NCBI GenBank assembly: GCA_035651635.1 | Contig: DASRFK010000219.1 | Coordinates: forward strand, 1 to 45,960 | Direction of reading: 5' to 3' | From: JANXQE01 sp035651635 | GTDB lineage: Bacteria; Verrucomicrobiota; Verrucomicrobiia; Limisphaerales; UBA8199 | DNA length: 45,960 nt | Part shown: positions 24,600 through 33,859 of the stretch, in pieces | Position numbering within the stretch: position 1 is the stretch's first letter | How the letters are laid out: the number at the start of each line of letters is the position of its first letter | Made by a program: the position numbers and the translations under genes | Notes under the pieces: model-generated | The model's input: the letters and a program-made list of their open reading frames with translations, nothing else | Database searches by the model: none | Told to the model about the DNA's origin: nothing

Positions 24600-27416
24600 A
24601 TGACCGAACAGTCTGGAAAAGGCGGTGAATCGAGAGTTTTTCCCGCGGCTTTTCGCGTGCCGGGAAGCACTTACCGACTGCAGCTCAACGCTGCCTTCAC
24701 CTTCGGTGACGCCTTGGAAGTGGGCGAGTACCTTCATGCCTTGGGTGTCACCGACTGCTACGCGTCACCCATCTTGCGGGCACGCCCCGGAAGTTCGCAT
24801 GGTTACGACGTTTGTGATTGGGGCGAGCTAAACCCGGAACTAGGGAGCCAGGAGGAATTCGAACGCTGGTCGGAAAGGCTTCATCAATTGGGCATGGGCC
24901 TGCTGCTTGATGTCGTCCCAAATCATATGGCGGCCGACCCCCGCAACCCGTGGTGGCGCGATGTTCTTCAATATGGCCAGGCCTCGCCTTTTTCCCTGTG
25001 GTTCGATATCGATTGGCATCGCGCCGACCGCGGTTTTCGCGGGAAAGTCTTACTTCCCGTTCTCGAGGATCACTATTGGAAGGTGCTCGAATCGGGCAAA
25101 GTACAAGTGGCAATTGAACCGGAGGGGGCGGTGGTCACTTATCATCAGGCAAAACTTCCGCTAAGCCCGGCCTCGGTATCGTTGTTGGAACAAGACGAAC
25201 CGCCTGGGCGGGAGCGACGCCCACCAGGGCTCCTGGAAGAAACCCCAAATCCCAGTGCAGGCGCGTCACCGGCGGCTGGGTCGATCGAACTGCTGCACGA
25301 TTTGCTTCAGCGGCAACATTACCGCCTGGCTTATTGGCGTACCGCCGGCGAGGAACTCAATTACCGGCGCTTTTTTGATGTCGCAGAATTGGTTGCGCTG
25401 CGGATGGAATTGCCGGACGTGTTTCAAGCCACGCACGAACTAGTGCTGCGCCTGGTACGCGAGGGCAAAATCACCGGCTTGCGCGTCGACCATCCCGACG
25501 GCCTGTGGGATCCCAAACAGTATTTCACCCGCCTTCAGCGTGCGCTTTGCTCAGGACCATCCGACGGCAGCACCACGAAAGAAAGGCGCGCGGAAGCCGC
25601 GTCGGAGGCACCCCGAACCGGAGCGCCGCCCCTTTATGTGGTGGCCGAAAAGATTCTGAGCGGCCGGGAGACGTTGCCACCGGATTGGCCGGTCGCTGGA
25701 ACCACAGGTTATGATTTCTTAAATCTGCTGAACGGGCTTTTTATTAACAGCGCAAACCGTGGCGCGATGGACGAAATATATGCGGAGTTTGCCGGGCGCG
25801 CTCGCGATTACAGCGCCTTGGTTTACGAGTCAAAGCTGAAAATTCTGCGCGGCAGCCTGCGTAGCGACCTGCGAAGGCTAGGATCGTTGTTGCGCTCGAT
25901 TGCCGCCCGATCACGTTACAGCCTCGATTTCACACACAACGAATTGCAGGGCGCTCTGGCGGCGGTCATTGCGGCCTTCCCGGTTTATCGTACGTATATT
26001 ACGGAAGGGACTGAGGAGCCAGCACCGGAGGAAGCCGCTCACATAGAAAGGGCGATCGAGACCGCGCTGGCGGCACAGAATGGCAAGGATGCCGATCCGC
26101 TTGGGTTCATTAAGGCGCTGCTTCTGCTTCGCGTCCCGCAGGACCTGGATGGGGCCGCGCAAAAAGAGTGCCGTCGGTTTGTCATGAAATTCCAGCAGCT
26201 CACCGGGGCAGTGATGGCTAAAGGCCTGGAAGACACGGTCTTTTACAACTTCAACCGATTTATTTCGCTCAATGAGGTTGGCGGCGCGCCGGATCAGTTC
26301 GGGACCAGCCTCGACGTGTTTCATCAGCAGAACCAATGGCGTGCCGAACATTGGCCGCACACACTCCTGGCGAGTGCCACTCACGACACCAAACGCGGTG
26401 AAGACCTGCGCGCCCGCTTAAATGTTCTCTCCGAGATGCCCGATGAATGGCGGCAGGCCGTGCTCAAATGGCGCGAGCTAAACGCGGCGAAAAAGACCAT
26501 TGTCGATGGAAAGGAAGCGCCGGATGCCAACGACGAATACTTTCTTTACCAGACCCTGATAGGGTCTTGGGAGAAGGAAACTAAAGATGGCCCGGATTCC
26601 CAACAGTTCGGCCGCAGAATCTGCGAGTACATGCTCAAAGCGATCCGGGAAGCGAAGGTCCACACCTCGTGGACCGAACCGAATGAGGCGTACGAGAACA
26701 GCATGACGAGTTTTATCGCCCAACTATTGACTGATTCGCCGCAGAATTTGTTCTTGGACGATTTCATGTTGTTCCAACGCAAAGTCGCCTTCTTCGGATT
26801 GTTCAATTCCCTGGCCCAGGTCGTTCTTAAAATGACAGTTCCAGGTGTGCCTGATTTTTACCAGGGTACGGAGTTGTGGGACTATAGCTTCGTCGATCCC
26901 GATAACCGGCGGCCGGTGGATTATCAAAAGCGCAAATTCCTGCTGGCCGAGTTGCAGAGGAGCTTTAACATCCCCGAGGCGGACCTGCCCGCCTTGCTCC
27001 GAGGGCTCCTGAAGAATTATCAAAACGGTCAGATCAAGCTCTACCTGATCTGGCGAGTTCTGCATTTACGGCAACGCCGTCGAGAGTTGTTTAACCGGGG
27101 TGCGTATGTTCCGATACTGGCAACTGGACCAAAAAGAGACCATGTCTGCGCCTTTGCCAGGAGCAATGCGGAGGCCACCACGATCACATTGGTTCCGCGG
27201 TTCGTGCCCGGGTTGACCAAAGGAGCTCAGCGAGGTGCGCTCGAAGCAGACGTATGGCAGGATACTTCTCTCTTGATTCCCATGGCAAACAAGACGGTGC
27301 GCTACCGAAATGTGTTCACGGAGCAGGTGATCACAGTTGAGCCTGGTGGCCGGCCGCTCGGGATTCCAGACATGCTGGGCCTTTTCCCCGTAGCTGTGCT
27401 CGAACAAATTGAATAG
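24600..27416 (+). CDS. treY: Malto-oligosyltrehalose synthase
   Basis: 938 residues, the usual TreY size. The N-terminus has the signature PGSTYRLQLNAAFTFGDALE and YLHALGVTDCYASPILRARP. Alpha-amylase-superfamily regions are all present: DVVPNHMA (about 103-110), the nucleophile region GLRVDHPDGLWDP (about 293-305), VAEKIL (about 347-352), and ATHDTKRGEDLRAR (about 593-606). TreY converts the reducing-end alpha-1,4 linkage of maltodextrin into alpha-1,1, giving maltooligosyl-trehalose, which TreZ then cleaves. treZ is not next to it but ~11 kb away on the other strand (38481-40454). An insert rich in Pro/Arg/Glu (about 200-220) is not typical of family cores. Confidence 0.97.
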   Translation: MTEQSGKGGESRVFPAAFRVPGSTYRLQLNAAFTFGDALEVGEYLHALGVTDCYASPILRARPGSSHGYDVCDWGELNPELGSQEEFERWSERLHQLGMGLLLDVVPNHMAADPRNPWWRDVLQYGQASPFSLWFDIDWHRADRGFRGKVLLPVLEDHYWKVLESGKVQVAIEPEGAVVTYHQAKLPLSPASVSLLEQDEPPGRERRPPGLLEETPNPSAGASPAAGSIELLHDLLQRQHYRLAYWRTAGEELNYRRFFDVAELVALRMELPDVFQATHELVLRLVREGKITGLRVDHPDGLWDPKQYFTRLQRALCSGPSDGSTTKERRAEAASEAPRTGAPPLYVVAEKILSGRETLPPDWPVAGTTGYDFLNLLNGLFINSANRGAMDEIYAEFAGRARDYSALVYESKLKILRGSLRSDLRRLGSLLRSIAARSRYSLDFTHNELQGALAAVIAAFPVYRTYITEGTEEPAPEEAAHIERAIETALAAQNGKDADPLGFIKALLLLRVPQDLDGAAQKECRRFVMKFQQLTGAVMAKGLEDTVFYNFNRFISLNEVGGAPDQFGTSLDVFHQQNQWRAEHWPHTLLASATHDTKRGEDLRARLNVLSEMPDEWRQAVLKWRELNAAKKTIVDGKEAPDANDEYFLYQTLIGSWEKETKDGPDSQQFGRRICEYMLKAIREAKVHTSWTEPNEAYENSMTSFIAQLLTDSPQNLFLDDFMLFQRKVAFFGLFNSLAQVVLKMTVPGVPDFYQGTELWDYSFVDPDNRRPVDYQKRKFLLAELQRSFNIPEADLPALLRGLLKNYQNGQIKLYLIWRVLHLRQRRRELFNRGAYVPILATGPKRDHVCAFARSNAEATTITLVPRFVPGLTKGAQRGALEADVWQDTSLLIPMANKTVRYRNVFTEQVITVEPGGRPLGIPDMLGLFPVAVLEQIE

Positions 27417-27428
27417 CCCAGATGGTAA

Positions 27429-27449
27429 GGACATCGCGCTGCGATGTCC
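27429..27449 (+). terminator. Possible transcript-end hairpin after treY
   Basis: A perfect 9-bp stem (GGACATCGC with GCGATGTCC) around a 3-nt loop starts 13 nt after the treY stop, between two convergent genes. No T-run follows on either strand, so termination is only possible, not shown. Confidence 0.4.
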
Positions 27450-27524
27450 CCGCGCAGCGGCAGGCGCAAGCATTTCAGCATGTCCGTAACTCTGACCTTC
27501 CGATTTCCGCCAGGCCCATGGTCG

Positions 27525-28847
27525 TCAGGCTTGCGCCGGCTCCGGTCCCGAGCGGCCGACGGTGCGTTGCCTGGTTGATTCTGCGTCTGGCAGCGGAACC
27601 GTCCAGGCGGCCACCGCCACGAAAAGAACAACCAGAGCAAGCGCCAGGAGCAGTGGGGTGTAGGACCCCGTTGCCGTGGCGCACTTGGCAAAAAGGAGCG
27701 GTCCAATGGCGGAGGCCACCACGGTCAGGAGTTGGGCCGCTCCCTGTATGCGACCGAGATGTTCGCGGCCAAAGGCATGGCTCCAGATGGCAAAGAATAT
27801 GACCGTAATGAATCCGCCCGTGATACCGACCAATGCCGCGAACGTCCAGAGATGCGGGAACGTGCGAACGAAGGGGAGCATCCCAAGAGCCGCGGCGTAT
27901 AACAGCATGGCAACGCCTAAAAGCTGGCGTAACGAGCGCCGCAGCGCCAGCCAACCGCAGGTCAGCTGCCCAAGCAATCCGGCGAAGGTCGTTACCGCAA
28001 GGAAAGTGTGGAAAGTCTTTTGATTGAATCCATGCTCGGCCAGGACGGCTTCGTTAAAAAGTCCCAGCCCGGAGGAGACCAACGCGAACAGGGCAGTAGC
28101 CAGGCCGAATACCCAAAAAGCCGGACTACGGAGCGCCTGGCCAAGACTGAAGTTTTCGGAACGATTCCCCGTCGAGGCCTCCTCTGTGCCGGCGGGACCA
28201 GTTCCTGCAACGCCGGCGAGGTTCTCCCGCAGGAGAAGCGCCATGGGCGTAACAATAAAGACCAGGAACTTCGCTATCTGCGCCCAGGCGGTGCGCCAGC
28301 CACTCGCCGTTACGGTGCCGCCCACCACGACGAATGCGATGATAAAGAATCCGCTCAGCAGAAACGTGTACACACCCATGGCAAGACCCGCTTTGCGCCC
28401 GAACGATTTGCCGACAGCGGTAATACTGGCTACCGAAAGGGCGCTCTGGCCCAGGGCCCGGGTGAGGAACAGCAAAAGAAACAAACCGGCAATGCCGCCG
28501 GTAAACGCGCTCATTCGCCAAACGGTAACTCCAAGCCCAAGGGCTAATCCGGCTGAAACCACTCTGAGGCCCAGTCGGTCAATGAGCTGTCCAGCGGGGA
28601 AGCAGAACGCCGCGCCTATGAGCGTTGCCCACAGATTGATCGTGGCGTAATCGACTCGGCTGATCCGCAAGTCGGCCAGCAAGGGTTCGGTAATCAACCC
28701 CAATCCCTGAGTCCGCCCCGGCAAGGTGGCCAGCATGAGCACGGCAGCCACCACCACGTTGAAAGAACCCCAGACCCGGATCGTCCGCATTCGTGCGTTA
28801 TCCGGGCCAGGAAGGGTTTGTTGCGAACCAGAAACCGCCGATGACAT
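27525..28847 (-). CDS. MFS transporter
   Basis: 440 residues with about 12 membrane segments. Motif A between helices 2 and 3 reads AGQLIDRLGLRVV. The N-terminal half continues GLALGLGVTVWRMSAFTGGI and the centre has a soluble loop (about 210-235, GVAGTGPAGTEEASTGNRSE). The second half contains LGLFNEAVLAEHGFNQKTFH, reminiscent of oxalate/formate or monocarboxylate-type porters, but I cannot assign a substrate. It is unrelated in detail to the MFS symporter at 19332. It starts 21 bases after the pseudopilin stop on the same strand and could be read through from it; no functional tie is evident. Confidence 0.88.
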   Translation of the reverse strand: MSSAVSGSQQTLPGPDNARMRTIRVWGSFNVVVAAVLMLATLPGRTQGLGLITEPLLADLRISRVDYATINLWATLIGAAFCFPAGQLIDRLGLRVVSAGLALGLGVTVWRMSAFTGGIAGLFLLLFLTRALGQSALSVASITAVGKSFGRKAGLAMGVYTFLLSGFFIIAFVVVGGTVTASGWRTAWAQIAKFLVFIVTPMALLLRENLAGVAGTGPAGTEEASTGNRSENFSLGQALRSPAFWVFGLATALFALVSSGLGLFNEAVLAEHGFNQKTFHTFLAVTTFAGLLGQLTCGWLALRRSLRQLLGVAMLLYAAALGMLPFVRTFPHLWTFAALVGITGGFITVIFFAIWSHAFGREHLGRIQGAAQLLTVVASAIGPLLFAKCATATGSYTPLLLALALVVLFVAVAAWTVPLPDAESTRQRTVGRSGPEPAQA

Positions 28848-28868
28848 GGTGGTGGCAAGCGGGCCGGG

Positions 28869-29660
28869 TCACTCCTCACTGTCCGCCTGCTCGAGCACCT
28901 TGAGGATTCGATCGAAAGAGCTGGTCAGGTCGCCGTAGTTAGTTACGTCGACGGTAAATCGCCTATCGGAATTGCTCCGGGAACGGACATGGCTATCGGC
29001 GAAGAGAATGTTCGCCAATCGCTGTCGGTGGTGGGTGACCTGTTTCACGCCATAGGTTGCCAGGTCGGGCGGACAGAGAAAGCTGACATCTATGGCAAGC
29101 GCGCGGATGGGCAGGCCGCTCCGATTCGCGCCGAGATTATCCAGCTGCAGATGGTCCAGGATGTTTGTGGCGGATGGACTGTCATGCAGCAGGATGTTTC
29201 CCCCGTGCCGATAATAGTAGCCCGACTGCGCCTGGTACAGGCCAACTTTGGCCAGTTCGGCGTCGGCGTCCAACGGCTGGTCGGTCGCGGGACAGAACAG
29301 GACTTTGGGTTGGCGGCTGATGTATTGCTGCAATAATAAGCCCAATCCCACGGGATCCCCGCTCTGCAACGAGATCAAGCTGGTCGGGCTGCCCGTCGAC
29401 GGATAGAAGTCCGACGGGTTGGTGAACGGCGGGGCCTTCGGTCCAAACGGGATCTTCCCGCCATAATCGGCGCTATAAACATTAATCGCCAGACCAACCT
29501 GCCGCAGGTTCGAGAGGCAAGCGGCGGTCCAGGCTTTTTGCTTGGCCGCCGAGAGCGCGGGCAACAAAAGGGCGGCCAAAATGGCGATCGTGGCAATCAC
29601 CACCAGGAGTTCCAGCAGTGTAAAGCCATGCCGTCGTCGATTGCCGTTATCGCCGTTCAC
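28869..29660 (-). CDS. Type II-like pseudopilin with H-X9-DG-type C-terminus
   Basis: 263 residues from a GTG at 29660. The prepilin leader is MNGDNGNRRRHG cut before FTLLELLVVIATIAILAALL, with Glu at position +5 of the mature protein. Its body fits the DUF1559/prepilin group very common in Verrucomicrobiota and Planctomycetes: LSNLRQVGLAINVYSADYGG and the closing NILFADSHVR. I preferred the GTG because any upstream Met would overlap the preceding gene by over 100 bases and add a non-leader stretch. The gap to the preceding gene's stop is five bases. Genomes of this group carry many such solitary pseudopilins; what they do is not known. No secretion machinery is encoded nearby. Confidence 0.88.
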   Translation of the reverse strand: MNGDNGNRRRHGFTLLELLVVIATIAILAALLLPALSAAKQKAWTAACLSNLRQVGLAINVYSADYGGKIPFGPKAPPFTNPSDFYPSTGSPTSLISLQSGDPVGLGLLLQQYISRQPKVLFCPATDQPLDADAELAKVGLYQAQSGYYYRHGGNILLHDSPSATNILDHLQLDNLGANRSGLPIRALAIDVSFLCPPDLATYGVKQVTHHRQRLANILFADSHVRSRSNSDRRFTVDVTNYGDLTSSFDRILKVLEQADSEE

Positions 29661-29665
29661 ACCAT

Positions 29666-31264
29666 TTAACGAGTCCGCGTACGGTAGAATCGCTGGGTTA
29701 AACCGGTTTGCGAGTCGATGAAGGTAGCGCTTCCCGTGGTGTTTGTCACCGTACCGATGGTGGCCCAACCGCCTGAGGGTTGCGCCAGGTCGGTGCTAGC
29801 TTGAATGTCGATCATCACCCCAGGCTCGCTTTGAATCGTGAGACTGGTCTTCTGGTCGTTCCCTTTCACTACGGAGCCCAACCTGGGAGCGAAGGTCTCC
29901 GTCAGCCGGACATTGTCGACATCCCAAACTCCACTGATCAGGTTTGGCGGCACGATAGACTCGATCTCAATCCCAATATTTTGATTCGCCCAAGGATCCG
30001 TCGACCGGACGGCCGGGACCTGTACCTTGAAATCGAGTAGTTGGTTGAGGTTCGTGAACACGTTCGTCTGGAAGGTAACCACGGTGGAACCCACCGTAAC
30101 CATGTTACTCGCCGCATCACGGTAATAAAGGCTCAGGAGCAAAGTCGATCCATTCATCAGCGACTCTTCGCGGCTGCTCGTCAATCCTACCGTCAGCGTA
30201 TAGGCTCGGTCCGGCTGAAATCTGGCATTGAAGGCATGCGTCGGGGCGGTGTTGGACCAATCCAGCGAAGTGTAATCCTGGAAAATGGCGACCTGTGGAT
30301 ACGCAAATAGATATCCCAACTGGTTTCCATCGGCATTCGGGATGTAATCCGCGTTCGTCGACGGAGCATTCAGGAATACGCCACTGAGATTATCCCACGC
30401 GCCAAAGATGTTTGTATCGAAAGTAGAGGGCTGAGGCGATTTTTGCCACGAGTCGATCCGCGGATCGGCGAATTGCGTGGCCACTGACTCAAAGGAAAAG
30501 TTCGGAACAGCGATATTCTCGACCAGTCGAACGTCATCGATGTCCCAGACTCCACTAATCAGGTTGGGAGCGACAGTCGACTCAATCAATATGCCGATGC
30601 TTTGGCTGGCCCAGGGATCGTTTGTGTGGACCGCTGGGACGGTGACTTGGAAATCGAGCAGGTGATTGAGGTTGGTGAAAACCGTGGTTTTGTAGGTAAC
30701 GGTGGTGGCCGCCACGGTCACCATGTTGCTGGCGCTATCACGGTAATAGAGACTTAGCTGGAGTGTCGAACCGTCGAGCAAGGGTTCCTGGCTGCTGCTG
30801 GTGAGACCCACCGTAAGGGTGTAGGTCTTCCCGGGTTGGAATCGGGCATTGAAGGCGTGGCTCGCAACGGTGTTGGTCCCGTCCAGTGAATTGTAATCCT
30901 GGAAAATGGCGGCTTGCGGGTACGCGAAAAGGTAAGCGAGTTGGTTTCCTTGGGCATTTTCGATGGAGCCGGTGTTTGTCGCGGCCGGATTGGCAAACAC
31001 GCCAATCAGATTATCCCACGAACCAAATGTGTTCGTGTCAAAACTTGCCGGCTGGGCCGCTTTCTGCCAGGAATCGATTCGCGGGTCGGCAAACTGCGTG
31101 ACGGGCGATTCGAATGAAAAATTCGGCACATAAAGATTCCCCCCGAAGGTGGAGCATACCGCCAGGAGCCAGAAAATTCCGGCGTAAAGGAACAATGATG
31201 GCCGCGCAATTAGTCGCGAAATGAACCGTTTTTCGTAAGTGGTAATAAATGTCAAAGTTTTCAA
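29666..31264 (-). CDS. Secreted protein with a tandemly duplicated ~205-residue module
   Basis: 532 residues. An N-terminal hydrophobic stretch (RPSLFLYAGIFWLLAVCSTF, about 22-41) acts as signal. Two near-copies follow: VPNFSFESPVTQFADPRIDS from about residue 46, and VPNFSFESVATQFADPRIDS from about 254. Each contains FNARFQPGKTYTLTVGLTSS- and NLISGVWDIDDVRL-like segments, so each ends where the next begins. The fold resembles carbohydrate-binding or PEP-CTERM-type VPNFSFE modules. The last ~75 residues (SLTIQSEPGVMIDIQASTDL to FYRTRTR) are the short C-terminal domain frequent on secreted Verrucomicrobial proteins. The two modules also align at DNA level, so the duplication looks recent. Function unknown; surface or matrix binding is a guess. 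Confidence 0.85.
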   Translation of the reverse strand: MKTLTFITTYEKRFISRLIARPSLFLYAGIFWLLAVCSTFGGNLYVPNFSFESPVTQFADPRIDSWQKAAQPASFDTNTFGSWDNLIGVFANPAATNTGSIENAQGNQLAYLFAYPQAAIFQDYNSLDGTNTVASHAFNARFQPGKTYTLTVGLTSSSQEPLLDGSTLQLSLYYRDSASNMVTVAATTVTYKTTVFTNLNHLLDFQVTVPAVHTNDPWASQSIGILIESTVAPNLISGVWDIDDVRLVENIAVPNFSFESVATQFADPRIDSWQKSPQPSTFDTNIFGAWDNLSGVFLNAPSTNADYIPNADGNQLGYLFAYPQVAIFQDYTSLDWSNTAPTHAFNARFQPDRAYTLTVGLTSSREESLMNGSTLLLSLYYRDAASNMVTVGSTVVTFQTNVFTNLNQLLDFKVQVPAVRSTDPWANQNIGIEIESIVPPNLISGVWDVDNVRLTETFAPRLGSVVKGNDQKTSLTIQSEPGVMIDIQASTDLAQPSGGWATIGTVTNTTGSATFIDSQTGLTQRFYRTRTR

Positions 31265-31577
31265 GCTGTGCGATGCAATTGGCCCAATGTGGACTCGTTG
31301 TGGTTATGGTTCGAAGGAGCTCCTGCCCGCGAGCTCAAAGCTGGATTCGGAATCCGACCAGCGGCGCGGCCCTGCTTGTTTGTGTCCGGAGCATAATGAG
31401 CCGAACGTGCATGCTAAGTTGTTCCGGCGCAAGTAGAATTAGCACTTTTGTAAAGCATCATGGCCAAACCTGGTGAGGGAACAAAACAACCAAATGGCCC
31501 CCAGGTACCTTGGACTGTGGTTCGACATCTGAGAGACACGAATCCCAGCGAATGGGCTACTAAAGAGGAAGATTCAA
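31265..31577. other. Intergenic region upstream of the duplicated-module gene
   Basis: 313 bp between two minus-strand genes. It should contain the promoter of the secreted protein and the end of the 480-residue gene's transcript. I see no clear terminator hairpin, repeat or promoter pair. Confidence 0.4.
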
Positions 31578-33020
31578 TTAAGCGGCGTGGGAGTGGATGC
31601 GGGGATCGGTGTCGCGGATGATGACGCTGACGGAGGCTTGATTGAAACCCTTGAATCCGCCTTTGCGTTGCAGGTTTTCCAAATGGCTGCCAAGGGCTCC
31701 TTCGCTAATAAATTTGCGAAACTGCGCGTCATCAATCAACCCGGCGCGGACCAACCGCTCGGCACGTTCGGCGCGGACGGGCCACTGTTCGCCTTGAGTA
31801 AAAGCTTGCTTGAGAAAGGGAAAGTCGGAAAAGGGCTTCATGGTCTCTACGCCCGCAGCCGCGAGTTGCTCCCGGAGCAGGCTGAAATCGAAACGACATT
31901 CCAGATGATGCATGCCGGCCTGGAGAAAGCTCTCCCCGTGCAGCCCGACCCATAGGCCAATGGTACCCAGGCGCCGGGGTGTGGAAAGTCCCTGCCTCGA
32001 AAAATCGATCTGGGTATCTGCCGGGTCCAGATCCACGTCACAAAACGCGACCATCCCTTCGACCGGTTGCTCGAGGATTTGAGCGCCCCAACCGGCTTGC
32101 GCGCCGGCGTAGTACCGCTCACGCCGTTCGAACCCAAGTTCTTCCAGCGCCGACATCAGGGCCAAAAAGTTCGCGCGAGAGCTGCGGAACGTGTGATGGT
32201 CATGATTTGCCCAGCCGAGACCCAGCCGGTCCTGGCGCTGTTTCTGAATTCGTGCAGCGTGGTTTCGTTGCTGCCAATAAGCACGTTCTTCGGCAAACAC
32301 GATGTGACACGCAAGGTCGCGGCCCACCAAATCGATCAGGCGCTTGAGCAAAGCACGAGCCTGCCTGAATCCTTCGGCATCGTCGTCGAAGTCGCGCGCC
32401 CGTGTTTTCCAGAGACGCTGTGCTTCGCGCCAGTCATCCTTTCGGCCAGGAGTTAGAGCCTCCGGAGAATAACCGCGATAACCGCTTCGTTCGACGGCTT
32501 CGAAGTGGGTGCCGTTTTCGCGTGCGATGCAAATACGGCGAAACCGGGTGAAGGGTTGTCCCTCCGGCTCGCCGGTGAGGTGATTGGCACAGATGAAGTC
32601 GGAAAGACTGTCCACGTGAATGGCGAGTGCCAGAGGCCAGCCGTCGCCAGGCAGGGTGCGGTCCAGGATCAGCCGGGGCAACATGGACTCCGGGTGCCAA
32701 AAGACCGTCTGCCATGTGGCGGGAGCATCGCCCAAGGGATCGGGAATGAACCCGGCTTGACGCAGAGCAGGCTCGAGATCGACCGGCAAGACCAAATAAT
32801 CGATCCAATCGATCAGCCGGGTCCCGGTTTCCGCGCGCATGCGCTCGGACATTCGCGCGGCGGCGGAATTGCGGCCGCAAAACATCTCGATTTGGTTCAG
32901 GACCAGGTTTTCCGCTTCATAGCACAGCGGCCAGTCGAAACGCGTTTCGGCGATGGAAGTTCGCGGTCCGCGGGCGTTAAGATCAGTGTCCATTAGCGGT
33001 TCAACCGTTCTTGAAACCAT
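31578..33020 (-). CDS. Conserved-looking cytoplasmic protein of unknown function
   Basis: 480 residues with no signal peptide or membrane helix. I do not recognise a family. It is a real gene by its long single frame and protein-like composition. It is rich in Trp, His and Arg, with stretches such as CGRNSAAARMSERMRAETG, RLIDWIDYLVLPVDLE, HVDSLSDFICANHL, WANHDHHTFRSSRANFLALM, and FCDVDLDPADTQIDFSRQGL. The clusters NHDHHTF and GMHHLECRFDF could bind metal, but no known motif is complete. Met10 (32993) is an alternative start. It stands alone between unrelated genes. Confidence 0.75.
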   Translation of the reverse strand: MVSRTVEPLMDTDLNARGPRTSIAETRFDWPLCYEAENLVLNQIEMFCGRNSAAARMSERMRAETGTRLIDWIDYLVLPVDLEPALRQAGFIPDPLGDAPATWQTVFWHPESMLPRLILDRTLPGDGWPLALAIHVDSLSDFICANHLTGEPEGQPFTRFRRICIARENGTHFEAVERSGYRGYSPEALTPGRKDDWREAQRLWKTRARDFDDDAEGFRQARALLKRLIDLVGRDLACHIVFAEERAYWQQRNHAARIQKQRQDRLGLGWANHDHHTFRSSRANFLALMSALEELGFERRERYYAGAQAGWGAQILEQPVEGMVAFCDVDLDPADTQIDFSRQGLSTPRRLGTIGLWVGLHGESFLQAGMHHLECRFDFSLLREQLAAAGVETMKPFSDFPFLKQAFTQGEQWPVRAERAERLVRAGLIDDAQFRKFISEGALGSHLENLQRKGGFKGFNQASVSVIIRDTDPRIHSHAA

Positions 33021-33199
33021 TCGTGTCTTTGGAAGGAGTGGTCAAGTTATAATGGTTCACTGTTCCATCATCCCGGGCGACTGGACTAGATGCGGCGATT
33101 AACGCCACCACTTCAGGAGTGTTTTGGCAAGGTGGCGGCGTGTTTGCGGCGGCCTCCCACTACGACGCGGTCAGCCCGCCTGCGCAAGCCGAGTCCGGG

Positions 33200-33859
33200 C
33201 TACTGCGGCCGGCGCAACCGGTATAAGGCCGTGGCACCTGCGCAAGTGTCCACCGCTGTGAGCTTTCCATTAGAGCTCGAAGGCCACGCGCTCACCGTCG
33301 TCCAGTTGGTGCTCGTGAGTGTGTCCCGTTTCTCCAGGACCAGGCTGGTTCCATCGTCCACCCACGAGAGGTTCATCGTTTGGTTCGGGCCCGGCGAGAT
33401 TTGAAGGGCAGGTGGCGGTGGATAATTGATATAGAGCACTGCCAGCGCACGCGGGGTGAGAATGACGCGCGAGTCATTCGCATTGGTGCTGAGCACCAGG
33501 GTTATGGTTTTCTGCTCAGATGAGGTTGAATTATTTCGGATCGGGACGGCAAAACTTTGGCGACTCGTCCCGTTAAAGGTGAGCGTGCCCGTGACCGGAG
33601 TGTAGTCCTGGCCGGCGACGGCGGTGCCATCCTGCGTGGCGTAGTTCACCTGGCCGCACCAACAGGGATCTCCCGGAATGAAGTTAACTGTTACCAGGGC
33701 ATTAGTAGCGCCGCGTGAGCAATAAAACCCGCCGCTTGCGAATGTGAATTGGTCCGGCCCAGTGATCAGCTTTGGACTGACTTGTGCGAACGCCGAATAG
33801 CAGGTTAAGGCCAGCAGCAAAGAAACGGGCCTTGAGTGATTCAGAAACAACGTGTTCAT
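33200..33859 (-). CDS. Exported Calx-beta domain protein
   Basis: 219 residues from the Met at 33859, chosen because a signal peptide begins there (MNTLFLNHSRPVSLLLALTC, probable cut after YSAFA). The Calx-beta module follows: VNYATQDGTAVAGQDYTPVT and GTLTFNGTSRQSFAVPIRNN, then KTITLVLSTNANDSRVILTP. Calx-beta domains bind Ca2+ in adhesion and exchanger proteins. Residues ~155-219 form the short C-terminal domain often seen on secreted Verrucomicrobial proteins (LEKRDTLTSTNWTTVSAWPS, YRLRRPQ), similar in type to the end of the duplicated-module protein. Two extra cysteines (FYCSRG, DPCWCGQ) lie in the first part. Probably a small surface protein; partner unknown. Confidence 0.85.
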   Translation of the reverse strand: MNTLFLNHSRPVSLLLALTCYSAFAQVSPKLITGPDQFTFASGGFYCSRGATNALVTVNFIPGDPCWCGQVNYATQDGTAVAGQDYTPVTGTLTFNGTSRQSFAVPIRNNSTSSEQKTITLVLSTNANDSRVILTPRALAVLYINYPPPPALQISPGPNQTMNLSWVDDGTSLVLEKRDTLTSTNWTTVSAWPSSSNGKLTAVDTCAGATALYRLRRPQ

